Part shown: piece after piece, positions 23,501 to 35,500 of the stretch
Layout of the letters: each line of letters begins with the position of its first letter
Position numbering within the stretch: position 1 is the stretch's first letter
DNA from: Trachythela sp. YZ-2020
Lineage: Eukaryota; Cnidaria; Anthozoa; Malacalcyonacea; Clavulariidae
NCBI GenBank assembly: GCA_016169945.1
Contig: JADLSH010000217.1
Coordinates: forward strand, 2,046,001 to 2,110,000
Direction of reading: 5' to 3'
Length of the DNA: 64,000 nt
Notes under the pieces: model-generated
Databases searched by the model: none
What the model saw: the letters and a program-made list of their open reading frames with translations, nothing else
Told to the model about the DNA's origin: nothing
Translations under genes and position numbers: made by a program

Positions 23501-26500
23501 CCTGTGGCACCCCTCATATGCTAATGACGATGCGCCAACACATATGCTAATGTGGTGCGGCCTCTCTTATGCTAAAGATCATGCAGCCTCCTGTGGCCCT
23601 TTGAGGCCCCCTTGCGGCCTCCGCAAAAAGGGGGTTGATTGGTCTGCGTGTTATTAATTATACTGTACGTTTCAATCTAGATTGTTGAAACTTTGATTTG
23701 ACATACCAATTTTAGACTTTAATTCGACCATACCAGTTTTAGACTATTTTGCATTTTTATGTTAACAGGCGTTTTATCGGCTATTTGGACAAGGGTTTTT
23801 GTAATCCGTGATATATTTTAATCATACTTTTAATAAAATTGCTCGTTTTGGCTTGTTTATAGTGGGAATGTATCAAACGGAACATTGTTATCGTAATTGT
23901 TAATCTTGAGTTTCTCAGGAAATAGATAAACTCGAAATTTGTAGGCCTTCAGCGTGGCGTGGGACATGAAATTTTGTTGCCGTAATCAAGCTAATCGCAT
24001 TAGAATGTGTACAATTTTCCGTAAGAATGACAGCGCGTACTCCTATTAAAGAAAATAGTAAACAATAACACAACGCGCAATGCATGCATCACCATGAAAC
24101 AGATTATTTTGTTATATACCAAGCGTGAAAGTCCGTTTTTCGTCGCTTTTCATTGGACGAGAATCCCACGCGTGGCTGTCCAAAAATCGCGATGTTTCCG
24201 CGTAACTAATGGTAACGGGCAACAATGCATTTATTATGGCGAAGGCGCATTTTTACTGTTTTTCTATATTTAATCGAAATTTTAAGATTTAAATCGACAA
24301 ATATTTTGTCATTTGACTATTGGTATATAACAAATCACTTATTTACTGAAACCTCGGGAAAACAGTGTGTTTTGTGGCTCCTCGACCACTCGTTGTTGCC
24401 CTCGGCTTCGTCTCGGCAACAACGGCGTTCTCGGGTCCACAAAACATACTGTTTCCCTCGGCGTCAGTAAATAAGTATTAATTGCTCTCTTATTATACCG
24501 GTACTGTACGATTATATCATCGAAGGACTAAATAATTTTCTAATGAAAAATCGAACCTTTAATCCTTTTAACTGCAACTTTGGTTATTTCTTTGCAACAG
24601 ACGTAGCTGTTTCTTCTCGTCGTGCGAAGAAAGAAGGAAAACCTTCGTCCACCCTCTTTTTCTCTCAACATATCTCTTGGATGAAATGAAGATATACCAA
24701 TTGCTTCTGCTAACCAAACAATTCCAAACTGTCCAGAACCAAGTTCGTTGACTGAAAAATAACATTGTTTTGTATTTAAACTGTTTTGTAAGGTATTTTA
24801 ACTATTTTCTTCAAGGCCCAACGTGGAAACGAATACCAATTCTATTCCGAGTGCTAACAAATTTAAAAGACAGATACACGTTGAACACATAGTAGGCGGT
24901 TTGTAGAGCTTATCAAGATAAAACAATTTGATGAATATGATTGTATGTGGGGGGTATGGTACGGGATAACCCTCAAAAACCTTTGAATTGTGTTTGATCC
25001 CTCATCAGTAACATTGTCAGTGACACTGTTAGTGCAGTATACTGTGGTTCACTCCATTGGTACTGTGAGTTTTGTACATTCGTACATTGGTACTATGTCT
25101 CTTCTACAATGATCACTCCTTGCATAATTTTCTTGCGTCCATTCCGACAAGTGCATTTGAAGTTCATCGTTTTGCCTTACCATGTATAACACTAACCGTA
25201 ATCCTTTCTTTGAAAGCATTGCTCTCATAGTGGCGCAACAAGGAGAGAAAGAAAAAGGGGGGAGGGGTGAAAATATAGAAAGAAATAGGAAAAGGGGCGT
25301 GAAAATGGACCCCAAGATTAGAGATGGCTGTATATTAGGGACGCAAACTTCATAATTGTGCCCTTGCCGGCCCTCCTATTCAACTGGCGCATCTTAACAA
25401 GTTTGAGTACTCATGGGATTTTTGCAGGAAAATCTAGCGCCTTCTAACCTTGAACGGCCTAACACTGGTACATAGAACGTACAGGGTGTTGCTGCCTTTA
25501 GCATTGGGTTATCATTTTATATTAATGTAGTTAAAAGCTCAATGTCCAGGGCTATAATAATTTGGTAAATAATTATCCGGAGAGGGGTTTGCCTTAATGT
25601 ATGTCTAGGCAACTCATACACGTAACTTATTTATTTTATATCCATGGTTAAAATATGTTCTCAGTATTTACCTACCAAAGCTTATTCTTTCTCTTGGAAA
25701 TTCCCATTCAGGAATAAACGGCAGTTTCTGAAGTTGCTCTTGAACATTTCCATTTCTATCCAAGAGCTCCATGTAGTCAGGTAAGGGAGGATATGAGAAG
25801 AGGTAAAAGCCGCCATAAAGTTTCTTTCTTCTGTATAATACAAAACTTGACAAGGCCAAAATGATCATGGATATTAAGCCAATTGGAACGAGGAAAATAA
25901 TCAAGGTACGTTTATTGTCTGAAGTCGACTTCTCAGAAGGATCTATTCGAAAGGAAATTGAATGGCGTTCATGAATTGTGTCACGCGATTACATTCAATT
26001 ACTTAATTCTTAACTACTAGAATAGCAAAGCAAACATGCTATGTAAGATCATATAGACAATAATACAATTATCAAAATCAGTACTATAATACAGTAATAT
26101 TTAGAAAATAATCATAATTAAAATTGCAGTTTATATCTGAACTATATCATACGATATGGTTTACCTAAGGGCTTTAAAAAAGCCCTGTGGTTTCTAGTGT
26201 GCCCTAGGTCACTCAATGTAGATAGTATTGTTCGTTAACGTGATATTCTTTGGGCGAAATAAATAAAATATAAACTTAAGCTTACTTTCGACGTTAATCA
26301 CTTGGATGTATTTAGTTGCTTTCCCAGCGGCATTTTTGGCTGTGCATCGATACTTCATTTGAGCATTTGGCTGACTATTAAGTGACAACGAGTAAGATTT
26401 AAGTTTCAGTTTCCAACTTTCTTCATCACATTTGAGAGTGTCACATGAATACCACGTGTAGGTTACTTCTGGTGGATTGACGTCCGCTCTCTTCAATGTA

Positions 26501-29500
26501 CAGTTAATTATCATTCCTTTCTTAAAGGTATACGTGTTCTCCATATCTAACTCAGGTTTCACTGTAAATAAATTATAATTTAATAGCTACGTTGCAACTT
26601 TAAATCACTCACGATGATGACATTAGACTGCTGTCGAAGCGCTAGCTGGTGAATGCAATTTGTTCGATGATTGCATAACTACAGGGTGTGTCAAAAAACC
26701 GCTACTCTTAGAAATTAGAGGCTTTAGAAATTTCCCTTTGTCTGGCATATTTGCATGCAATTAGAAGCAAATAAGCAATTTTAAATTCCTAAGTGTACAA
26801 AATCGAGGCTTTTTCTAAAGCCTCTAATTTCTAAGGGAAGCGGTTTTTTTGAGACACCCTGTAGAATAAGGAATCAAAAACGTTTGATACTAAACCTGCA
26901 TGATTGCAATGAGAGCATAAATTTCAAAGTAACATTTTGTTAAAATATTATTAATCTGCATCCCAATAAAATACAGTGGAGTATAAGCAGCTTTGATTTT
27001 GATACTCATGACTAGTATATTTTTAAGTCAGTTTGATCATTATATTATTCTGTATTAGTCATATTTTAGTCGAAAGAAAAAAGGATTACGACATAACATA
27101 TTTTACATTACCGTAGACTTGTAGTTGAAAGGTGTTCGAATCATTTCCATAATTGTTGCTTGCATTACATTTGTAGGACAGATTGTCTTTGGGAAAGATA
27201 AGATTATTTATTTCAAAACTTGTCTTCGTAATATTTTCTTTTCCGCTGTGTTGTTCACATCTTGCTGACTCCAAACACTCAGTTATCGAGTCATATTTTA
27301 CTCCATCTTTAGATTTCCACCAATAAATATCGGAGGGTGGATAGGATGACACGCTGTACGATAGTGAGAACATTTCTCCTTCATTCGGACGGAAAATATT
27401 CTCTTTATTCTGTATACGAACTTTAGGTTTCCGCGGAACTGTTTTAAATTAAATATATTTGGATTAGATTTTACATGCTTTCGCCGTCGATCGAGTAAAA
27501 CGTTGTAACGAAACGGTGAAACAATAAGGTGTTAACCCTTTAACCCACCGTGTCCGGTATATCGGATGTCAAGAACAATAGAGAAAATGCAAGAAAAAGC
27601 AAAATCAAACGGAAAATAACACAAAACATAAAATGTGCATTTTGCGCGTTAAAGGTTAATCACTCCCATTGGCCATTGTGCATGCATATATATAATGTAA
27701 CGACCATGCAGGAGAGCGATTATTAGATACTTTAGAATTGTATGGTAATAATAAGTTCAATGAACAGTTATTGGATGAGGTTTTTTTATATACACTGTAT
27801 TTTCATTGAACTCCTTCGACAAAAAATGGTTTAAATTCTGTCCGTACAAAACAACGTTTAGTTCTCAAAAAAACAGTGAAACCAATTTAAAACATAACAA
27901 TAACAACATAAAAATATTAGAAACCTCATTTACCTACTATAGTTCCAATAAAAATATCAAAAAGCATCGTTCATTTATATTGTTTTTTCTTGTATTAATA
28001 GGTGGGAATTTTGTTTGAGCATTGGTGGGAATTTTGGGTGGGAATTGAATTTCGGAGCGATTTTGACAGATTTTGGTCTAATTTTTTCTGCCAACCGAAT
28101 ATATTTAATAAGTTTAGGAAATATAACCTTTTCAAAATTAAAAATTAGATAAAGAATCACTTTTTCCGTATCGGAACAAATTGGAAACTCTCCGAATTCG
28201 ACGGAAAATCCCCAAAATTCTTACCAGCGCGAATTCTGATGTACAAAAATTGGTATATATGCTATTAGAAGTATTTTAAACCATATTTGGTTTTGAGGAT
28301 ATCAGCAAAATTTTGAAATATTTTACTTCTTTCTCATTTCACTGTGCTGATTTTCATACCTGAAATTACTATTTATAATTTAGGGTGCTGTTTATATGAC
28401 CGGGCCAAGGCGGAAAGCCGTATGAATTTGTCTTTTGTTTATATGAGAAAATTTCATCCCGGGAAGCGAGATGATTTTGTTGTTTTGACCTTTGACATTG
28501 TTTTGACAGTTCTTAAAAGTAGCTATCTTGCAGACAAATTGGCAGCGGCGTCTCTTTGATCTTTCATCTCGGCAAACGGGTTGGCCCGGTTAGTGAGTGT
28601 TTATGTAAGGAAATTTTCATCTCGGTAACCGAGATATTGCCTTTTTCAAGCGAGATCTCGGCAACCGGGCTTGTCCATATAAACGCACAGTAGTTTTTAC
28701 TGTAAAATTGGTTACACGGCGAGATCTCGGTTAGCGGGTTGGCCCGCAAAGCGAGCCAGTCCGGCTTACATATAAACAGGCCCTTAGAGAGAAAGGACAA
28801 GATATTCACACGATTTTAAAACTGCCTGGAATGGGCTTTAATCTGTCAAACAATATGCTTCAACAAGCAAGAATAGTATAAACATAGAATTTCTGGCAGG
28901 ATTTTTCTAAAGTACTTCAGGGGAGAATTACAGATCACATAAACTGTGCCGCCGTTTTTGGTATCAACGGGAATTTTTATGTCCATATTACTTTGTTTAA
29001 TGAATTAAGAGAGCTTCAAACTATCGTTTAAGGATAGTCTCGTTTTGAGGCTTTCGGCTAGATTTTTTGCAATATTGAGTTGAAAATTTGACATTTTCCT
29101 AATTTTTATAAATTTTAATAAGAAAACTATTTCAGGTTTTTTTTATGGAAACATGTATTGAAAAATGAAATTCAAACCTATCGTAAGTTTAACCTTCTAT
29201 TTTTATATGTTCACGAAGCCAAAACAACTAGCATCTTCGAACAAAGTAAAGTCTCGCTCATATTCCGTCGTAAAAAGTATTCTTTATTTTTCTCTGATTT
29301 CAGTCTAATTTCTTTTCTTCTGTCCATTTTGTCATAAACTTCGTAGAAAAGTGTTTTAATACCGATACATCCAAAATCCTTTAATTGCCGAAAAAGACGC
29401 TCGAAAATTTGGTTTTGCTCATTTGAACAAATTTTGAAAACAATTTTTCGCGTTGGCCCGCATTTTGTTGAATTGCGCTGACAAAATTCCCACCTGTTTT

Positions 29501-32500
29501 TTTTATTTATTCGTGTATTAAAAGCTTCCGCTTGCTGTGAAATTACATATCACAGGCTCAATCTACAGATAACAGTGTTATCTTCTAGCAGATAACAGAT
29601 TTGTCTACAAGTTGCGTGACTGCTCTATTTTGCTGTAACTTATTCGCTAATCAAAATGCATACATTCACTACCTTGTATAATAATACCAGAAATACGTTA
29701 TTATTGCCCAAAATTAAACTAGTGTTAAAAAAGGCACTTTCAAGATTATTTGCTGGGCAGTAACACTTTACTGACTCGAAATCGCTTTCCGCCTGGTGTT
29801 TCAATTGCTGATAGAAATACATTATATTAAACTACAAGCCCATTATCACAGATAATTATAAAGTTGCTTTAATTAAATACCACCAAGCACCAAATACCAA
29901 GCGTTTTCATTCGTTTTTTCCGCAGGAGTTTAGTTTCGATGTCTCCCTCTTTAGCTATACTTTTTAACTTTAGCTTCGTTTTGGTCTTCTATTCTTAAAT
30001 TTAAACGTATTTAAAAAACTTATAGTTGTTGCCATATACTCTATAAGGAATGATTCCAGTTTGAAGTAAGAATATGGCTAGTAGCTGGAGGAAGTTTTCG
30101 TTCCTTCACTAAGCCCTGAAGCCACTTTTTTCTTGAGAACACTTGATTTATTGAGGGGAAATGTTTCATGGTTGACACACTGCTGACTAGTGTATATATT
30201 TTTTTGATTACACTTACCAGCCCATTCTACTCTCGGCAACACTCGCGCATGCGCATAACGAACAAATTTGTTCAACGTCCATGAAATAGGAAAGGTAGTA
30301 TTATTTCCAAAGCGGATCGAGTACTCCCGTGCTAATATACGCCCGGAACGGCTGTAATGCGCCAATCTACATATCAATGTCTCGTGAGATAATATTTGTG
30401 TATATATTACACAAGTTGCAAAATATAAAAAAGTTACATAGCTTGAATTCCCTTTATAACATATATTAAAACATTACCTTTAACATCTATATTTACGAGC
30501 TGGGAGGTTCTATAATGAACAGGAAAACGATATGCTTCACACTTGTAGGTCCCCACATCATGTTTGGACAATGAAGTCAACGAGAGAATTTCTGTTCCAA
30601 TGCTTCCTTCATATCTGAAATTTGATTCAAGTTTTTGCTGATTTCCATTTGAACTGACTTTATACCATGTGAATCCGTATGAGTTGGTACTCTTTCCTGC
30701 TTCGCACATTAATTTAACATTGCCTCCAATATTATACAACGGTTTGTTTGGCTTCTTCTTAATGATTGCTCTTGCATAAGCTTTTCCTGAAAGGAGAAAT
30801 CTTTTTCACTTTCATACATTTAAAGTACAGTTCTATTTTCTACCAGAAGAAATCCAAATCTTTAGGAAATGTAGGAAAATTTTTACGCCTCTTATTACTA
30901 TTATGGCGCATCTTTCCTCGTTTTCTACTATGAGTTCAAATTTCTCTGGGATGGGCGTTACCCTTCTACCCTGATAACAATATCAAACACCGAAATAATC
31001 AAAAAATAGTATTTTCTAGTAATAAACGTGACACTAAAAGGCATTCGTTAAAAAGCTTGCATATTACTGTAGAATCTTTAGACCATTGTATAACTTGATC
31101 TTTAAGTAAACTGCGAAACATTGCCAATATTAAAAAAATGTTTTGAAGACTCTTGGCGGTTCAAATTCAAAATTAAAATATAATCATAAGAAATGAGGGC
31201 AGAAACAGTTTGTTGTTTGATGAATAATAAAATTAGAGTATTGAATATAATTTGGATTTTTTACAATTGTACTACATCTGTTCTTAAATATTCATTTCTT
31301 TACATTTTTCGTAAATTTCGCAAGATTCTCAGTTAGTTTTCGTCAGACCATGAATACAAGAACAGAAACGATAATTGAAAAACAAGCTTTACCTTTTGAA
31401 ATTGAAAGGAACTTTTCTTTCTTGAGCCTGTCACAACCAGTTACTTTACATATGTACACTCCTTTATCTTTCTCTGTCAAACTTGTTATATTGAAGACAT
31501 TCTTGGAAACCAACATTATCTTTCTGTTGGCAACAGTGAGTTGATTGTGACTTTCGCTCCTTCTTCTTGCAAACCATAGAGTCACATTATTAGATGTATT
31601 AACAGCGCAATTGAACAGCATCCATTCTCCAGCTAAGCGTGCGTTATAACGCTTTACGCTACCCTTAATCCACGACACAGCTGTATTGAAAGCAGGAATT
31701 ATTTATCATATATTAAAATAGCCCGAATAGGTATGTAATACACCTTAACTAAAATAGATATCGAGAATGGGGGCACGAGAGAGATCAGCAAGGATTAGAT
31801 CGGTACGCGTGTGCAAATAAATATAAAATAATAAATGAATGTGTATATCAGTATGATCATATATTATATTGTATTAGTCATATTTTAGTCGGAAGAAAAA
31901 TGATTACGACATATCATATTTTACATTACCGTAGACTTGTAGTTGAAAGGATTTCGTATCATTTCCATAATTGTTGCTTGCATTACATTTGTAGAAGAGA
32001 TTATTTTTGGGAAAGATAAGATTATTTATTTCAAAACTTGTCTTCGTAATATTTTCTTTTCCGCTGTGTTGTTCACATCTTACTGACGCCAAACACCGAG
32101 TTATGAAGTCATATTTTACTCCATCTTTAGATTTCCACCAATAAATATCGGAGGCTGGATAGGATGACACGCTGTACAATAATGAGAACATTTCTCCTTC
32201 ATTCTGACGGAAAATATTCCGTTTATTCGGTATACGAACTTCAGGTTTCCGCGGAACTGTTTTAAATTAAATATTTGGATTAGATTTTAAATGCTTTTGC
32301 CGTCGATCGAGTAAAACGTTATAACGAAACGGTGAAACAATAAGGTGTTAACCCTTTAACCTACAGTGTCCGGTATATCGGATGCCAAGAACAATAGAGA
32401 AAACGCAAGAAAAAGCAAAATCAAACGGAAAATAACACAAAACAGAAAATGTGCATTTTGTACGTTAAACGTTAATCACTCCCATTGGCCATTGTGCATG

Positions 32501-35500
32501 CATATATATAATGTAACGACCTTGTAGGAGAGCGATTGTTAGACAAGTAACATTTTGTTAAAATATTATTAATCTGCATCCTAATAAAATATAGTGAAGT
32601 ATAATCAGCTTTGTTTTTGATATTCATGACCAGTATATTTTCAAGTCAGTATGATCATATATTATTCTGTATTAGTCACATTTTAGTAAAAAAAAAGGAT
32701 TACAACATAACATATTTTACATTACCGTAGACTTGTAGTTGAAAAGTTTTCGAATCATTTCCATAATTGTTGCTTGCATTACATTTGTAGAACAGATTGT
32801 CTTTGGGAAAGATAAGATTATTTATTTCAAAACTTGTCTTCGTAATATTTTCTTTTCCGCTTTGTTGTTCACATCTTGCTGACGCCAAACACCGAGTTAT
32901 GAAGTCATATTTTACTCCATCTTTAGATTTCCACCAATAAATATCGGAGGCTGGATAGGATGACACGCTGTACGATAGTGAGAAAATTTCTCCTTCATTC
33001 TGACGGAAAATATTCTGTTTATTCGGTATACGAACTTCAGGTTTCCGCGGAACTGTTTTAAATCAAATATTTGGATTAGATTTTAAATGCTTTTGTCGTC
33101 GATAGAGTAAAACGTTGTAACGAAACGGTGAAACAATAAGGTGTTAACCCTTTAACCTACAATGTCCGGCATATCGGATGCCAAGAACAATAGAGAAAAC
33201 GCAAGAAAAAGCAAGAAAAAGCAAAATCAAACGGAAAATAAAACAAAACAGAAAATGTGCATTTTGTGCGTTAAAGGTTAATCACTCCCATTGGCCATTG
33301 TGCATGCATATATATAATGTAACGACCTTGTAGAGCGATTTTTAGATACTTTAGAATTGTATGGTAATAATAAATTCAATGAACAGTTATAGGTTGAGGG
33401 TTTTTTTATGTTCACTGCATTTTCGTTGAACTCCTTCGACAAAAAATGGTTTAAATTCTGTCCGGACAAAACAACGTTTAGTTCTCAAAAAAGCAGTGAA
33501 ACCAATTTAAAACATAACAATAACAACATAAAAGTATTAGAAACCTCATTTACCTACCATAGTTCCAATAAAATATCAAAAAGCATGGTTGGAATTTTTG
33601 TATGTAAACATGTATTGAAAAACGAAATTCAAGCCCATCGAAAGTTTAACATTTTATTTTTATATGTTCACGAAACCAAAACAACCAGCATCTTCGAACA
33701 AAGTAAAGTTTCGCTTATGTCCGTCGTAGAAAAGTATCCTTTATATTTCTCTGATTTCAGTCCAATTTCTTTTCTCCTGTTCATTTTGTCATAAATTTCG
33801 TAGAAAAGTGTTTTAATACCGATAATTCAAAATCCTTTAATTGCCAAAAAATACACTCGAAAATTTGTTTTTGCTCATTTTAATTAACAAATTTTGAAAT
33901 AATTTTTCGCGTGGGCCGGCGGTTTGTTAAAAAGCGCTGACAAAATTCCACCTGTCCTTTGTATTTATTCGTGTATTACAAGCTTCCGCTTTCTACAAAA
34001 TTACAAATCGCAGGCTCAACCTACAGATAACAGTGTTATTTGCTAGCAGATAACAGATTTATCTACAAGTTGCGCGACTGCTCTATTTAGCTGTAACTTA
34101 TTCGCTAATCAAAACGCATGCAATTCACTACCTTGTATAATAATACCAGAAATACGTTATTGCCCAAAAAATAGTTTAAAAAAAGGACACTTTCAAGATT
34201 ATTTGCTGGGCAGTAACACTTTACTGACTCGTAATCGCTTTCCGCCTGGTGTTTCAATTGCTGATAAAAATACATTATATTAAACCACAAGCCCATTATC
34301 ACAGATAATTATAAAGTTGATTTAATTAAAAACCACCAAGCACCAAATACTAAGCGTTTTGATTCGTTTTTTCCGCAGGAGTTTAGTTTCGATGCCTGCC
34401 TTTTAACCATACTTTTTAACTTTAGCTTCGTTTTGGTCTTCTAGTCTTAAATTTAAAATGTATTAAAAAAACTAATAGTTCTTGCCATATATTCTAAAGT
34501 TAATGATTCCAGTTTGAAGTGAGAGTATGGCTAGTATAGCTGGACGAAGTTTTCTTTCTCTTTACTCAGCCCTGAAGCAACTTTTTTCTTGAAAATACTT
34601 CGTTTATTGACTGGAAAAGTTTCATGGTTGAGACACTGCTGACTAGTGTATATATTTTTATCACACTTACCAGCCCAGTCCACTCTCGGCAACACTCGCG
34701 CGTGCGCATAACGAACAAATTTGTTCAACATCCATGAAATAGGAAAGGTAATAATATATTATTTCCAATAGCGAATCGACTACTCCGGTGCTTATATACG
34801 CCCAGAACGGCTGTAATGCGCCGATCTACATGACAATGTCTCGTGAGATAGTATTTGTGTATATATTACACAAGTTGCAAAATATCAAAAAGTTACATAG
34901 AATGAATTCCCTTTATAACATATATAAAAACATTACCTTCAACATGTATATTTACAAACTGGGAGGTTCTATAATCAACAGGAAAACGGTATGCTTCACA
35001 CTTGTAGATCCCCACATCATGTTTGGACAATAAATTCAACGAGAGAATTTCTGTTCCAATGCCGCCTTCATATTTGAAAGATGATTGAAGTTCTTGCTCA
35101 CTTCCATTTGAACTGACTTTATACCATGTGAATCCGTATGAGTTGGTACTCTTTCCTGCTTCGCACATTAATTTAACATTGCCTCCAATATCATACGACG
35201 GTTTGTTTGGCTTCTTCTTAATGATTGCTCTTGCATAAGCTTTTCCTGAAAGGAGAAATCCTTTTCACTTTCATACATTTAACGTACAGTTCTACTTTCT
35301 ACCAGAACAAATCCAAATCTTTAGGAAATGTAGGAAAATTTTTACGCCTCTTACTACTATTATGGCGCATCTTTCCTCGTTTTCAACAATGAGTTCAAAT
35401 TTCCCTGGGATGGGCGTTACCCTTCTACCCTGATAACTATATCAAACATCGAAATAATAAAGAAATAGTATTTTCTGGTAATAAACTTGACACTAAAAGC

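Larger units (their letters stand above)
19826..23664. mobile_element. palindromic Polinton/adintovirus-like remnant
   Basis: Two long inverted arms (about 19,826-21,642 and 22,286-23,664) start with AGTA-type ends and share, in order from outside, a G/C-rich end, a TATATATT box, a 29-nt mini-exon, a small basic ORF, packaging-ATPase fragments and a zinc-finger-like ORF. A 21-bp minisatellite fills the centre. Reading frames are broken and the polymerase, integrase and capsid genes are absent. The Polinton link rests on the ATPase fragment and terminal bases; a target duplication was not found. It is inserted in the 4.9-kb intron of the kinase gene between exons 11 and 12. Confidence 0.65.

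Noticed and set aside
25049..25315. Minus ORF with a hydrophobic start ([17 protein letters not shown])
   Set aside because: Lies within the kinase intron between exons 11 and 10, made by a purine-rich run on the other strand; no splice fit.
34531..34731. Minus ORF with [13 protein letters not shown]
   Set aside because: A similar but differently broken ORF exists at 30,078-30,377 in the duplicated intron, and related repeat DNA lies near 4,484; repeat-derived.
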